DNA of 64,000 bases from Burhinus oedicnemus. Its lineage: Eukaryota; Chordata; Aves; Charadriiformes; Burhinidae. Positions within the stretch are counted from its first letter, which is position 1, and each line of letters begins with the position of its first letter. A model generated the notes under the pieces. The model worked only from the letters and a program-made list of their open reading frames with translations, made no database searches and had not been told where the DNA came from. The DNA is taken from contig VFFE01007650.1 in assembly GCA_008921705.1 (NCBI GenBank), forward strand, positions 680,748-744,747. The letters run 5' to 3'. Shown in pieces: positions 35,601 to 49,700 of the stretch. A program made the position numbers and the translations under genes.

Positions 35601-36796
35601 CTGAATAGTTTTTTTTGTAATGCCTTTACAGAAATGTCAGCTATGGAGTAGATCATTATAGACGCAGACATTATCAACTTTTGACCTGCAGCATTATTCT
35701 TTCTAGCCCAAACTTGTTTTATTGCAAGTAACTGGTTTGCAGATGAAAATGCTACAAACACAGTAAAGCTGTATAAGCCTGATGTGCTGTTTTGACAAGA
35801 TAGTCTCTTTTGTGAGAATGTGTATGGGAAGTCTTACAGTCATATAGCTAGAACCAGTTCTAGCCCTCAAAGGTTAATTTTTTTTTTTTTCTTTCAGATG
35901 ATATGCCATATCCTGCTATGATTTTCCAGTTGTTTACTTGCTATAGTGCAAAGATTTCCTGAGCCACCCTTCTTGGCATGATGAATCCACAGATACAGTG
36001 CTTTAAAATGATACACAGATGGGAAAGTTTCTAACAGGCATCAAAGCCATTAGATTTGTATTGCTTTTCCTATTGTTTGGTAATCACTGAGAGGGAGCGG
36101 ATCCCTCTGTGACCTGGCTAATTGAAATGAAAGTCACAGAGTATTGAAAACAAATGGGAAGATGGAAAAGAAAGTTGCAGTAGGATTTTCAAAGGAGTTT
36201 TCAATCTCATGGATGTTCATTGTCACTTGAGTGCCCAACTGCCTCAGGCTGCATTGGAAGTCCCATTATGAGAGCTGGAAAAAACAAAACCCCAGCTAAC
36301 TCATACTTCTAAACTTAAAAAAAACCCAAAAAGTATCTACAGTCACAGACTAAATAGAGCATGATTTGGGGCCATGCTGTGCTTCTGTCACTGGCTTTAA
36401 TTGGGCAAGCATGTTCATGTGCTTTGATTTTTCCTAGAGACAGAAAAGAATCAATAGAAGTGTCATCAAGCAGCATATTTTGCTCTTTATTCATTTTAAT
36501 AATCCCTATCCTTCACTGGAAACTGCTGCCAGTGTACTTAAAATGTAATGTCTTAATCGCACAATCCCTTAAACACAATGAGGTGATGTTCTTTAAAGTT
36601 TAAAGGGATGATATGAGAAAACCCAAACACTTTTGGTGCTGAACATTCATGAGACACAGTGTCTCTGGCTTTTCTCCCATTTCTGAATACTTAACAGTTG
36701 AAACCAAGCGATCATCCAGTCCAGTAAAGCACTTACTCTTTGCATAATAGTTGGGGCACATGAATGGTTTTATGAAAACAGTTAAAGCATTTATGA
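32613..36796. other. No gene seen; single-copy DNA
   Basis: About 4.2 kb without a supportable gene. The part at about 33000-33345 is more G+C-rich. A T-run lies at about 35877-35890. No repeat family or RNA gene was recognised. Confidence 0.55.
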
Positions 36797-36858
36797 AGTT
36801 ATAATAACTAGATAATGTCTTTAGATAAGTTAAAATAACTAGATAATGCTTTCAGATA
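36797..36858. repeat. 31-bp tandem duplication
   Basis: Two adjacent 31-bp units, AGTTATAATAACTAGATAAT... and AGTTAAAATAACTAGATAAT..., differ at only a few bases. It is a local duplication in A+T-rich DNA. Confidence 0.85.
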
Positions 36859-38969
36859 CATTCTAACCCAGTTTACTCTGAGTCAACAAATAGATCTTCA
36901 TTTTTTTAAATTGTTTAATACTTCTTTCAGCCTTAATTTTGCATTATTCTCTCAATGCATGAGAAATTGGGATAAACCAATAGACTGACTTCACTAGCAT
37001 GGGCTTCTTTTGAGGCAGGAACCATGTCTCAATGTAAAAGAAGTGTCTAAGCACGTCTCATTGGGCACAATGAACAAAGATTTTATTGATGTCATTAGAG
37101 ATATATCTAGTGATGTCTACTTTCTAATGAAGACTATGTTCAGTCACACAGATGGCACATCTGTTTTATATGACTTTTCTTGAGAGTTATTTACATGAAA
37201 GTCCATTCCTATTCTGGATTCTGTTTATATTTGTTGGGACTTTCCCACATGGGGTTGTTGGACATAATGACTACAGAACCACCAACACTGCACAGTTACA
37301 GTAAAATACATACAAATTCCTGGGTGATCAAAGTGTGACATGGGTGAAACCATAAACACAAATGAGCTCAACATGCCTCTCTGATTTTTTTTGTCTTTCA
37401 TTTGCTCTGTGCATAGAAAACATCCACAGAGTAGATCCAAGTATTGTCCAGACATTATTGTTTTGTTTTTATGTTCTCAGTGTTTTTTGAGACATTAAGA
37501 ATTTTTACCAGTGGTCACTGTGGTCTGCTAGCGGTAAGGCAGAAATGTGGGTTAACAAACTTTCTTGACTCTGCTGTAATAATGACACAAGACTGAAAGG
37601 TTTCATCACTGTTGTGACGACTGACAACTGTGTGGCTGCATGCTAAGAAATCTGAGATACTCCAGTAGTGAGAGAGTCTTAGGTCTAGAAGGGAAAACAG
37701 TAGTTCACTTTTCCTCCATAACCTTCAAACCTAAATATTGTTCTATGTGCTTACACTGTAGCTCAGGTAATTCTACTGTTTTCTTGCTTATTGGATTTGT
37801 GTTTAGTCAATGGTTTTTCTACAAATATAGATATTAAACACTGCATGGGGTAGCAGGTGGTGGGGCAATTAGTAGTGTTGCTTGCAATACAAGTTAGAGG
37901 ATGCTTATGTTCAGTTGAAGAATGGAATCAGAATATAACTGTAAGTAAATATCATCATGATTGTTAGCTGATTATTCATTAGCTAGATAGAGGAATACAG
38001 CATCAGAAAAAATAGGCATATATTCAACTTGCACTTAAAATGCTACTTCTTAACATATAAGAACCGATGGGCCTTCTCCAAAATTATTCTTCAGTTAAAG
38101 CTTTGTCTCATTAGCCTGACAGAGTTCACATTAAAATAGGATACCAGCTTTTACTCCATGTTCTGAAAGCATAAAAAAAGATACAGTATGGATAACATAA
38201 ATACCTTATTTCCTTGTCAGAGGTTCCACTGGTACAAAACACTATTGGCAAGCTGATATTAAGGCAAAAACCCACAAATCATACCAAATCCTTTTGTTTA
38301 AAAAATGACATGCAAGAAGGGAAAACTAAGTTTATGTATGGTGAACCTGCTCCCTTAGAAGACTGTCTAGCCAGCTACTTTTAATTTTAAAAGATTGTAA
38401 CAGTTTTAGTATAAGGCATTTTCAGTTTTAGTATAAGGCATTTTGGAAATTCAGTACTGAAACAGCAGTAACATTAAAAAGACCGAACAGCACAAATAAT
38501 TAAGTATACTTAATTTATTTTACTGTTGATTTCTCAAGGCTTTTAGTGCTCTAGAGAGACAGACAAAACCCCTGAATCTGCAGGATTATATAAATGGTCA
38601 GGCAATTAATAAACCTTAAAATGTAGATCTATTGCTATAGAAAAAGTTATGTCACTTCTGAGTTGTACAGTACTTATGGCATCTCAACCACCGACACAGC
38701 AGGAATACTTTTAGTATCTCATTGCTGAAAAACATTTATTTGAAATTAATTTGAAAGTCCAAATTTGTTATCTTTTCACACCGCACAGCTGACATCAGTC
38801 AGGGTGTTGAAATCCATGGTTTGACATGCGATGCTTTGAACGTCCTGGGAGCACCGAAAAAACTGTGTGATTGAATTTTTGTTCTCTTTCAAATAAGTCT
38901 TTCAGGCACAGTTCTGGCATTAGATCAGCAAAACCTCAGCTGACAGTCATGACCAGGATGGTAGGAGGC
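36859..38969. other. No gene seen; A+T-rich DNA
   Basis: Single-copy A+T-rich sequence with short frames only, apart from one tandem duplication at about 38.4 kb. Confidence 0.55.
38401..38444. repeat. Perfect 22-bp tandem duplication
   Basis: The unit beginning CAGTTTTAGTATAAGGCATT occurs twice head to tail without a mismatch. This implies a recent slippage or microhomology duplication. Confidence 0.9.
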
Positions 38970-38972
38970 TTT

Positions 38973-39035
<63 letters not shown>
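38970..39035. repeat. (TTTC)n microsatellite
   Basis: About 16 uninterrupted copies of TTTC, passing into an impure CTCTT-type tail to about 39050. The length is likely to vary between individuals. Confidence 0.97.
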
Positions 39036-39037
<2 letters not shown>

Positions 39038-39050
39038 TCTTCTCTTCTTT

Positions 39051-42000
39051 ACTGGTCCATGTGTATTCATTCTTCTCTTCTATCTCCCAAACAATCAAGA
39101 CAAAACAAAGAAAAGAAACAAATCTTGTGACACATGTAATTAAGAAGCCTGGTTGGTCTTTTAACCTCATTTATTTGTATTTTTACTTAGTAAATCCTTC
39201 ACCGCAGGAGCTGTCTCCTTCCCAAGTTTGTACAAGATGCAACTCTGGAGGGGGCCTTTGGGAATGACTGCCATCAACCCTAAAATAACAAATACTGAGT
39301 TTGATCCAGAATGGTGTGTTTGCAAAGCACATACGCTGTATATTCTAGGTTTCCAAACTTACTGCAATTAACAGAGTCAAAGGGAAAATCTTTCCATCTC
39401 TTCCTTATGTGACTAAACAAGCATTTCTAAATGGTTTTCATTAGAACCAGTAGACAAATTTCACAGCTCTCAAGATATGGTACAACAAAACTGAACTATG
39501 CTACAGCTGCAAATCTTCAGCTGCATTTCTGTACAGATCTGAGAAGTCCCCGATTGCTTGGTGGTCTGAACTGGTTTCTGACATCTAACTTAGTCTTGAA
39601 GATGTACATAGGGTAGATCAATATAGAAATGCCATAACAAATTTTGTATTTTAAATTGGATATACCAATAAAAGTTATTATATAACATAGACCAATAGCT
39701 CTTGAATAACATATCAATTTTCTGAATCTTTTCTGCAACTTGCGTTTCTTCTACTAATTCTTCCCTTTCAAGCTTTCTGGATACCTCTTTGGTTTTGCGA
39801 GTATTGTTACCACTTGTGACAAGTCATGTCACTTTCAGACAGTGGTAACTAGTAAGCAAAGCTAACCAATGTGTCACCCAGGATTTACTGCAGTAAACTG
39901 TGTGGTGGTGTGAGCTACAGCCCCTTCCCTGCCAGGGAGCAGGCAAAGCCTCTACCACAACTTGCTGGCAACCGCAGCAGGACTTGCAAGGGCTGCTGCA
40001 TGGGACAGACTCTTACAGGGGTGTGAGACCCGTTGCAGAATGTCAAAGATGAGTGTTCACGACTCAGTTGCTGCCCATGGTGCAGCATGGGACCTTCTGG
40101 TCTGTGTTCTCCAACTATGCCTTCTGCTATGCCTGGTTTTTCCAGCTTGATCTCTTGCCTGTCATTGTGCTCCCGGTTTCAGTTGCCGTTCTGTTGATTT
40201 GGCTGCAGTCAGCAGGGTTTATGACTGTCTTATACAAGCCCTGAGAGACAGCTTTGTTGGTGTGAATAATTCTCTCTCTAAGTCCCCTAATTACTGCTAA
40301 TATTTGTTTTGTTTTCATAACAGCTCCAAGCCAGATTTTCCATGAGAAGGTTACCAATAATGCTGCATACCCTGAGGAGTTCATGTGCATGCTCTCCTGC
40401 TGTGTCAACTTTTTACTCATTCTTGGTAAACAGATCTTGTCTGGGACAAGTGTGGCCCGAAAGATGACATGTGGTGCACTGAAGCTCATCTGGGTTTTAG
40501 GAAAATGCATGACCAGTTGAAGTCAGTCCCATCTCTGTGACTGCTGGTGGTATCAGATTCCCCTCATGCTGTCTCCTCTGCGTGAGCAGCCAAAGCCAAG
40601 CTGTTTCAAGGTACAGGCCAAATTACGCCAGTGTTGTTTAATTTCCTATCCAGCATTTAGCTCCCTACATTTTCCTTGTGGATTGCTCCAAACTGCCAGT
40701 CCGACCACGTGATCTGATGTGCAGCCAGCTGGCTGGAGTACAGTCAGAGCCTGGTCAATATTTGGAAAGAAGTACACACGTTGCCTGATTTCAGCTGAAA
40801 TAATGGAATATCCATAAATACAACACAATTTTTGAAGAGGTTGAGCAGCTCGTCATTTGCCAGATCAGTTAACAATGTCCTTAGTCTACCCATCAAACAA
40901 ATTAAAGTGCTTCTACAAAAGCAAATCAGAAGACAAGGTAGTGCAAAACTGTCTCAAGCACCTTGCCAGTGGTCCCAAACCTGAGCTTTGCCACTCAAAA
41001 TTCTATTTCTCAACAAAAGCAACAAAAGTTGGGGAGATAAGTAGTTAATAAAATGCATAACATTTTAAAATACTTATACAATGTCAAATGCAAAACCACT
41101 TAGCTCCCCTGCACCTTCATTGTCTGGCTTACCCTTATCTTTATGAACAGGAGCTGGCAGAAAGATTGGAGCAGTAAAAAGAAAAAGTGAATTCAAAACA
41201 ACATTGTGGACTGCATGGGCCGCTGTCCTACTTTGGATACCTCTTGACCTGGTCTAATGAATGAAAAAGAGCAGGAAAGTGAGGTTGCAGACGTCAGGTC
41301 TGACAACTGCTGAGCAGATGCTGGGCAAGGGGAACTCTGCAGCACTTACCATCTTATTTTCTTGTCATAGGTATCTTGTGCTTTCCATGCCACAGTCACT
41401 TGTCTTGACCATTAACTAGTTTATAAACAATCTATATTAATCAACCTGCTGTGGGGTAGGAAATTCATTAATGAGTTATTTAAGTAACTGGATGAGATCT
41501 TGGCCCAACTCTCATTGACCTCAGTGCGAGGATTTTACCTCTCATGTCTTGAAAAAGTGACTTAGGTATCGCTTGCTTCCCTAAATATAAACAGATTATG
41601 CTATTAAATTACCTCATCACTTTTATATTAATGTAGGATTTGTTTATTTATAAAGAAGAATACAAACATGAATGTTGTAACAGCTGAGAAACATAGTGAA
41701 AAATAAAAGTGGGATGAACATCTTTCAGAAAATACATTTACTTTAATTCATGACTCAGGCCTAATTCTTGCCATGATTTTGTTACAATAAATTCTAAAAC
41801 AAATAAGATTACAGTGATAAAATGACGTCTTTTACCAATGAGTACCTAGTGCACACATGCAAACGGTTATTCTGTCTGCCTACTCTGCCAGCTAAAAAGC
41901 ACCTCAACTTAATCTTTCACTGTTATTTCCAAAACCATCTTTGAAGTTTGATCTGAAACAGCTCATCCTCTGAACAATGTCTCAGACTTCCTTGCCCCCC

Positions 42001-43207
42001 AAAATAATTCAATTAGAAGAAAAACAAACAATTCTGTTGTTCCCATGATTAATACTCACTTTAGCCTGAAACCTCCTGAAACTGCGCAGGAGATCTCTTC
42101 TGTCATAAATCCTTTGTTGATATGCATCTGAGTTGCTTGAAGTAAGAGATTTCTCAATTACAGCAACACAGAAGTATTAAAAATGAAAAGTTTTTGGTCA
42201 GGAAAAATAATTTCATTGAAAGCAAGTTGTTCCTCAGGAAAGAATAATTTAATATTTTGATCTAGAAATAAAAATAATTTTGAAATTTTTATGATGTGAA
42301 ATTTTGGCATTTTTAAAATTAAAAAAAAAAAATGTCCGTACAGACACAATAAATCCACAGTTACTTGTAAGTGTATGACATTTAATGGTATGGAAAAGAC
42401 TAACACTAGTAAGAGGTGCTTACTAGTGTTAACTCAATGCTTATATTTGAGAAAACATCTCAAGTGAAAAATGAAGAGCAATTAAAATGGAATTTCACAT
42501 GCAGTGGCCTATTGCAATGGCTTTTTTTATTATCAGTCAAGAGAAACTGACACTGTTAAAGTGTGACAGTTTTACATGTCTACTTCAGGATGAAATGATT
42601 TACACTAGAGTGCCTATAACTATGCACTTTATAACTTAGGATCACTATCTCAACTGTAGATGTCTATGATAGGTGAGGTAAACCAAAAGGAAGAAGAATT
42701 AAAGTATATATATTGCCATTTTTCATGTCTTCAACTTTCTCTATAATTCCTGTTTTTCTGTGACTTATCATAGCATACAATTTCAAGGCTTCCTGATTCT
42801 AGAAAACTAAGTTACTGATAGTAAAACTTCCTCTCTCACTAGTGTTTTCCAAGATGCATATAGTGATTGTCACTTGCATATTGCAACATCAGCAACAGGG
42901 AAAAGTATGAACAATTCCTGTAATACTTTTTTTTTCCATTTAGGTTTCTATAAAGTTGTCACACACAGCTACAGTCTTGCAATGTCATGATGGTGACATT
43001 ATGAGAAAAGAGTCTGATTGGTTATAACAGGAGCAATAAATAGGAAAAAACTAATTACTCATTTTTTGGCGAAGAGATGAAAGCAGTAAGATTTTACAAT
43101 TTTACCCCTTTATTTAGTTAATATTTATTTTTCAGTACCAGGCTGGATCTCAATGTTCTAGCATACCTCTAATGACCATCAGCTGTGAAATATCTTTATG
43201 CACAGAT
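39051..43207. other. No gene seen; single-copy DNA
   Basis: About 4.2 kb without a supportable gene. The part at 39890-40800 is slightly more G+C-rich and has frames on both strands without family features. A perfect hairpin lies at 42401-42431. Confidence 0.55.
42401..42431. repeat. Perfect 13-bp inverted repeat, 5-nt loop
   Basis: TAACACTAGTAAG and its exact reverse complement CTTACTAGTGTTA flank AGGTG. The stem is perfect and does not extend beyond 13 pairs. It is not inside a recognised element, and the stem is A+T-rich and too short for a microRNA precursor. Confidence 0.9.
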
Positions 43208-43388
43208 GAGAGAAGAGAAGAGAGGAGAGGAGAGGAGAGGAGAGGAGAGGAGAGGAGAGGAGAGGAGAGAAGAGAAGAGAAGAGAAGAGAAGAGAAGAGA
43301 AGAGAAGAGAAGAGAAGAGAAGAGAAGAGAAGAGAAGAGAAGAGAAGAGAAGAGAAGAGAAGAGAAGAGAAGAGAAGAGAAGAGAAAA
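43208..43388. repeat. (GAGAG)n/(GAGAA)n pentanucleotide tract
   Basis: About 180 bp of pentamer repeats: GAGAG-type units to about 43268, then about 24 near-perfect GAGAA units. It ends directly against the 3' end of a minus-strand CR1 copy. The plus strand is pure purine. Confidence 0.97.
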
Positions 43389-43389
43389 G

Positions 43390-43757
43390 GAGTTGAGTTC
43401 CAGTTGGAAGGGACCTACAATGATCTTCTAGTCCAACTGCCTGACTTCAGGGCTGACCAAGTTAAAGTATGTTATTAAGGGCATTGTCCAAATGCCTCTT
43501 AAACACTGACAAGGTTGGGGCATTGACCACCTGTCTAGGAAGCCTGTTCCAGTGTTTGACCACCCTCAGTAACGAAATGCTTCCTGATGTCAAGTCTGAA
43601 CTTCCCTTGATGCAGCTTTGAACCATTCCCATGTGTCCTATCACTGGATACAAGGGAGAAGAGCTCAGCACCTCCCTCTCCACTTGCCCTCCTCAGGAAG
43701 CTGTAGAGAGCAATGAGGTCGCCCCTCAGCCTCCTTTTCTCCAAGCTAGTCAGGCCT
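43390..43757 (-). mobile_element. CR1 LINE 3' portion, different subfamily
   Basis: Minus-strand CR1 copy containing the 3' untranslated region (plus-strand GTTGGAAGGGACCTACAATG and the CTAGTCCAACTGCC block) and the ORF2 tail. [20 protein letters not shown] is readable on the minus strand within 43535-43744, followed by a frame change. The untranslated region differs from the 21-32 kb copies, so it belongs to another CR1 subfamily. The usual octamer tail is absent and the purine pentamer tract stands in its place. It is 5' truncated near 43757. Confidence 0.9.
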
Positions 43758-46700
43758 ATGAAAATGTAGAGGTTAGGAAAAAAGTCAGAAAACTGAAAGG
43801 AAAAGAAAATGAAAGTATTTACTTTGTCTTTCCCTTGAGGTAGTAGATAATCATCAGATGATTCCAGAAGTGCTAAAAAAGTTCAAATATGATGTGTACG
43901 TGTGGGTCTGTGCATCCTTGTGCATGCCTGTGGCTCCTAAAGGCTTGCTGATCCTTTTCCATTCTTGTCTCCAAACCCTCTGCTCTCATTTCAGGCTTTC
44001 TTAATTGCACCAATGGAAACAAAGTTGCAGTCATTTTTTTGGGGATCTGAAAAGTAGGGATGTCAGAGGCCCATCTTGCATAATTTTTTAGCCATCTCAT
44101 TAATTTATTAAGCAATAAAGCCTAGAAGAATGAGTTTATAAAAAAGGACAGCTTTTCCAACGTTTTTCTTATGAAAAATACAGTTTAATTGTATGAGTTA
44201 GATATGCCCTGACAAACAGTGTATTTCCAGGTTTTTTTTACTGTACCATGAACTCCCTGAATGTGTAAGTTGTGGCTAAAGCTGAATTTGTAACCACCTA
44301 CAGTTTTTTTGCAGAGATGCCATGAGAATGAGGGTGCCTTAAGTCTAATTAGGAAATGAGCAGAAACTTGAATGTGTAAGTGGCATCTGGTAGAGTTACA
44401 TGCCTGTTTCTTGATCTTATATTGAAAATGGGATGTCAGCTTCCATGTCGCTCTGATATCATTAAAAATTGTGTCATAAATCTTCAAAAGTTTACTGCTT
44501 AGGGGTGGCAGCAGTAGTTGTGTCATAAGTTCATATGTCAGAGTAGCAGAATAGATCAAACTAGAAGATACAGGGAGCTTAATTTTTATGAATATTTGTA
44601 AATATTGTCCAAAAATATAGCTTATGCACATGTACATATTCCAACCATTTGATATTGATGAAATGCTAAGCCTGTTAAAGCCACAGCAAAAAAATTGCTT
44701 TGGGCTGTGGTTTCAGTTGTCAACTTAAGCTCACATGGTCATTTGGATGGGAGTATGGGCCAATCGCCTGCTATTCATCCATAGCAGTTACAAATAATAA
44801 ACTGGGGGTACTTATGACTGACAAGCTTTTTTTCAAAATTTTAATCTTATTTAGCCAACAATCGTATGTAAAAATGACAGTATTGTTTCAAACACTTAAC
44901 AAATGTAGTATGATTTTCAGTTTCTAAAAATGTAGATTTTGTGTGTGTGAAATGTAAAACACATTTGAAACTGCAGTATTCAGTGTTTTTACCTCATTCT
45001 TTTCTCTTATGATTTATTGCCTCAGCACTGGTATATATCTATAGCATTTTCAGTTAGCCATGCATTCTGATATGCTAGTTTTTAAAAACCTGTATTAAAA
45101 CATAAATCACTGGGAAAAGCAAACTGACTGAAAGGTGGTGGTGGATACCCAACTTGCCTTTCACACAAAATTCTGTGCTGTAAGTCTAAACAAGAGAGAT
45201 GTGCAGTTCCTGCACTGTTCTAGTCCATGAGTTCATGCCAGCGATTCAGAACAGCATTTCCTCACATCTGCTCCCTCCTTTTCTGTTTGCCAAAAATTTT
45301 GGAAAAAATTGTTCAAAACCACTTAAAGACTTGCATTCTTTTTTTTTTTTTTTTAAACAAAAATAAATCTTTTTCACATTAATGGTCTATTTAAACATAA
45401 CACAGTCTGTCATAATCCAAACTGCAGTCTGGTTTTCCTATGATTTGTCTTATAACACTGCAACTTTTTTTCTTGGAAGCATAGCTTGCAAATAAGTGAT
45501 CTTTATGGACAAAGGTAACTGTTTGTCATGGTAAATAATAGGAAAATCAAGGAGAAAAACCACAATAGCTGGCTTTTTAGAAAAATGTGAAAAACAACAC
45601 TCCTCCAAAACAGAACAGAAATTCTAATTAAGATATTTGTCCTGAAGACCAGAATAATCCAAACAAATAACCCTGTTTACACAAGGAAAATATTTAGACT
45701 CATGTGATGGTAGTAAACTAATAATTTTAAATCATTTTAACAATTTGCACTCTTTTCTGATCTATATCCAATATCTTGTTCTAATAACTCCCAGTTTACA
45801 GCTTCTTTGCTACACTTCACTGAACTACAAGGATTCTCTGCCTTCCTGTGCACCAGCTCTTTCTTTACCTTATATATGGCTGAACTGACTTCCTTAACCC
45901 CTTTATTTCAGGCTACATACAGCTTTTTTTTCCCCTGCTCTCTAATACACACTAAGGACCTTAGTACCTATTAAGGACCTTGGATTAGGGCTGTTTTCCA
46001 GAATGTATTTGTATTTGAAGTTGTCTTGAGACATTTGTCTATTCATAATACCAGATCCTGGAATGTAATGGTTTGTCGCCATCCAAAATTCTGATTTAAG
46101 CACGTTGAAGGCAGGGTACTCAGAATGCTCAGGTACTTTTATATGTGGACTGTGAGGTTTTAAATGAAAATGCATGGGCCTTAAGTGGATACCTGTCTGT
46201 TTTTTAAAGATTGCAGGCCACCTGTAAGCACACACATAGATGTCATAACTCTGGCAGTGTTTAAGATGAAAAGGTTATAAATACTTTCTTTTTCTTTACT
46301 GTGCAGGAAGCCAGGATCTGGGCGGATACAAGGTTGTTTGCCTGTTCTTTTGAACTCAAACACAATAGTAGGGGCAATACCTAAGACAGGATCTGATAAA
46401 AGGAGTCCTGAATATGGGTCTTGCCCACTAGAGTATTACTTTTTCTATAAATGTCTTTAAAAAGAGATTGGCTGGGAGTACCCATATCTCAGAACAGTAT
46501 GAAGGATTCTTCATCTGGGTGATTACAATATTATTACTGGGTTTGGGTAAGAGTTGTATGATTTAAAGCATGTATAACTCAACAACCCTTTTTGGAACTG
46601 TGATTTTTTTATAACAGTTGTATCCTAACAAAGAGTGCAATGTGTTTAGTTAGGTTTGAAATAACTGCTGAGACAGGTAACCTAATTTTTAAATTTTATT

Positions 46701-49700
46701 GGCAAAACGAGTTCAGTCACATAGGAACTGAAATCAACCTGCTAACTTCACTTGTAAAACCCCTGTGATGTTAACGTGGCTGCTGTTTTAGCCAAAGTAT
46801 CTTGTTTGCTTGTTTGTTTTTCTGGTTTTGTTAAGTGATGTGAACATACCGTGTGACTGAAGATCAGAAGGAATAGATGAGACACATGGAAAGAAAGAAA
46901 AAAGAAGAGACGGGACTACAGATCCTGAGAGTTTTCTTGTGTTGTTATAGAGTGTGTAACTATGGAAATAGCTCACCGTTTTTATTGGATTTTTGAAAAT
47001 TGCATCTTATCACACAGTAAGTTCTATTGTGGAGATTTTTTTTTTCCTTATTAATGGTGTTAACTTAAGATAAATAAAAATAAAGTAGATACTGCTTCCA
47101 GTAAAGTGAAACTGTCATAACAGAGACAGATGTTGGAGGGAGAAGATAGTAAAAAGAAAGAGACAGTTAAAATAAGAGGAGTGCACAGGTATACATAGGG
47201 CTGGACTACTATGGGTGTTGGTACCAAGATCAGGAATATAGTTACTTAGAGTCTTTTTATAGTTAGTAAAAAAGACATATTTCCATTGAGTGATTAAAAT
47301 CTTCAGTGAACAAGAAAAGGCTGACCTGAAGTTACTCATCAATACAATAGCTCTATATGCATGAAAACCCCAACAGCCTTGAAAGACAGGAAGGTAATGG
47401 TTGCAATCGCTTTGACTGCTTAGTGAAAAAAAGGAGAATGTGGGCTCACTGTCTCTCATCAGCACGGGAACTCTAAACATGTCTAAATATCATTTAGAAA
47501 ATGACTAACATCTATATGTGATTGATAGAAGGCTATAACCACTAACAAAGATAACGGTCAGTGCTTGCAAATGAGGCAGGTTATAGCCTGTGGTCTTTGG
47601 CTTTCAGATGTTAGACATTTGGACCACACTGCATTGCAGTTTTAGCAGAAATTTGTTTTATTACAGCTTTCCAAGTTGTCTAAATGAAAGTGCTTGAAAA
47701 TAGAATTAATTTTGCTTAGCATTGGAAGTCCACTACTCACTCAAGGTATCTTGTGTAGTCAGTGAATAGAAAAAGGCCATTTGAAGAAGCAAGTCTTCTG
47801 AAGCACTTTAGATAGCTGCCTCAGACTAAGAAGAATCAGCCTTTTCTATTAACTATACAAAGAATTTAGAAGCCAGCTTATAGGTTGAGATGCATATTTG
47901 GTAGCATAGATCCTACCCTGAGGGCTGAATCTGCTGGCAGGTCACATTTATGACTTTGGAATTGGTAAGAAAAATAGACTTTGGGAGCACCTGGCTGGGA
48001 CCAGGGACTCTGAAGGGATCTGTAAAGCCTTGGGGTTGCTGCAAGGAGGATAGGGGAGATGATTCCAGGAGGATCATCCATCAAAGAGGCAAAAGTAGTA
48101 ATTTCCCTAACAGGCACCTCATTTGAACAAGATGAATCCAGAGCTTAGTTTGCACACAGCTTTCTCTCATTAAAATACTAATAACTATTCAGGATATGCC
48201 TCCACCTACTCAAGGAGAGGCATTATAAAAAGAGAAATTTATGACTATTTTATCATTGACATCACTATATGATAAAACTCCCCTATCACTCTGGAAAGAA
48301 AAAAAAAAAAGGGATTTTTCTGAGGCTGTGAAAAATCAAGTGACATTTTTCAGCAGGGAAAAAAAATCAGCCTTTGGAGCCAATTTCAGGACTTTACAGA
48401 ACCAATTCATAATTGTTGAATTTTGGGGATTGCTAAGATTGCATCATATTTCTTTTTTTTTCTGTGTTCTGTGGTAGAACATGTAGAGAGGTTTGCAAGT
48501 GTTTTGGATACCAAAGAATTTTATGAGCCATCTTTTCAGCTTTCACGGCGATGCTAATGGAAAATATCTCATGGTCTCCAGAAGCAGCTGAAATAATATG
48601 GCTGTGTTGGTAGTCTTCTGTTGGTATGCTCCTTTTCCTTCAGGTGTTTCTTTTTGATAGACAGAAACAGATATTTAACACCTCAGTGCTACAGAGGTTT
48701 GTAATACTACCATTGTATATGCGAAAAAAAGAACAATAGATACTATATGAATTATCAATATATTTCTCAACAAGGCTGATCAAGAGAGATCAGATTGTGT
48801 TGGGAATCACTTGTCATAAATTTGGCATTTTCTTCTTTCTACACTGTCAGTGTATTTCTATTTGCTTATTAGCTAGTTACCTGTGTGACATATATCGGTG
48901 TCTCCAATCTAGTTTCTGTTGTGTGAGTATGTATCTGTATCTGATACTGCTTCAATTAGTTCATTTGAAGCTGAAGACTTGAGTGGTTGGGTAAAATGAG
49001 CTTCTTTCTCCCACTAAAGCTAGTACCTGTCTATCAGAGATGAATATAATTGGGAGACCAGCTATTTATATCATCCTGAACAGAGATGTTGAAGAACATG
49101 GCCCATCTGCAGTTCTGGTACTACAAATAGAAAAATATCATATGGACGTTATTTGGGACATACTTTCCCTGAGAGCTAAAAGAGCCAAAATTATTGATGC
49201 TTAACCAGACCTACAGAAATATTGTTAATTTACCAGTAACATAAATGCCAACAGAAGTCTTACAGAATGACTGAGTACAGGATGTACGGCAGAGAATGAA
49301 GATGCTTTGTCAGTGAAGGCAAAATGTTCTTTCTTTTGAGCATGCTGCCAGAAAACTCTTTTGATGTAAAGATATCACCAGTAAGGAAGTGACCAAAGTG
49401 GTGGACTGATTGCAGCAGCAGCATAACTCATTTTCTCCAGCTCCCATAAAGCTTCCAGAGGGTTAATGATGAAGTGCAGGCTTTGTGTACAGAAGACTCA
49501 AGGCTAGACACGCTTGCTATCATGGAGAAATAACTGATTTTTTTTTTTCTGTGAAGAATGAAAACTATTTTGTAAGGTGTTTCAAAACTTACTGCTGAAT
49601 GGAATGAAGCTTTCATCCTTCATGTATTAAGTTTGTTCCTTTTGTGGTATTTCCTGAACAAGAAGAGCAAGTGTTTCAACTTCCATCTGGACATCTGAAA

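Noticed and set aside
38871..39170. Phe/Leu/Ser-rich and Lys/Glu-rich frames over the tetramer tract
   Set aside because: Translation of the (TTTC)n microsatellite in each direction.
43172..43478. Glu/Arg repeat frames over the pentamer tract
   Set aside because: These are translations of (GAGAA)n, a microsatellite, and not a protein repeat.
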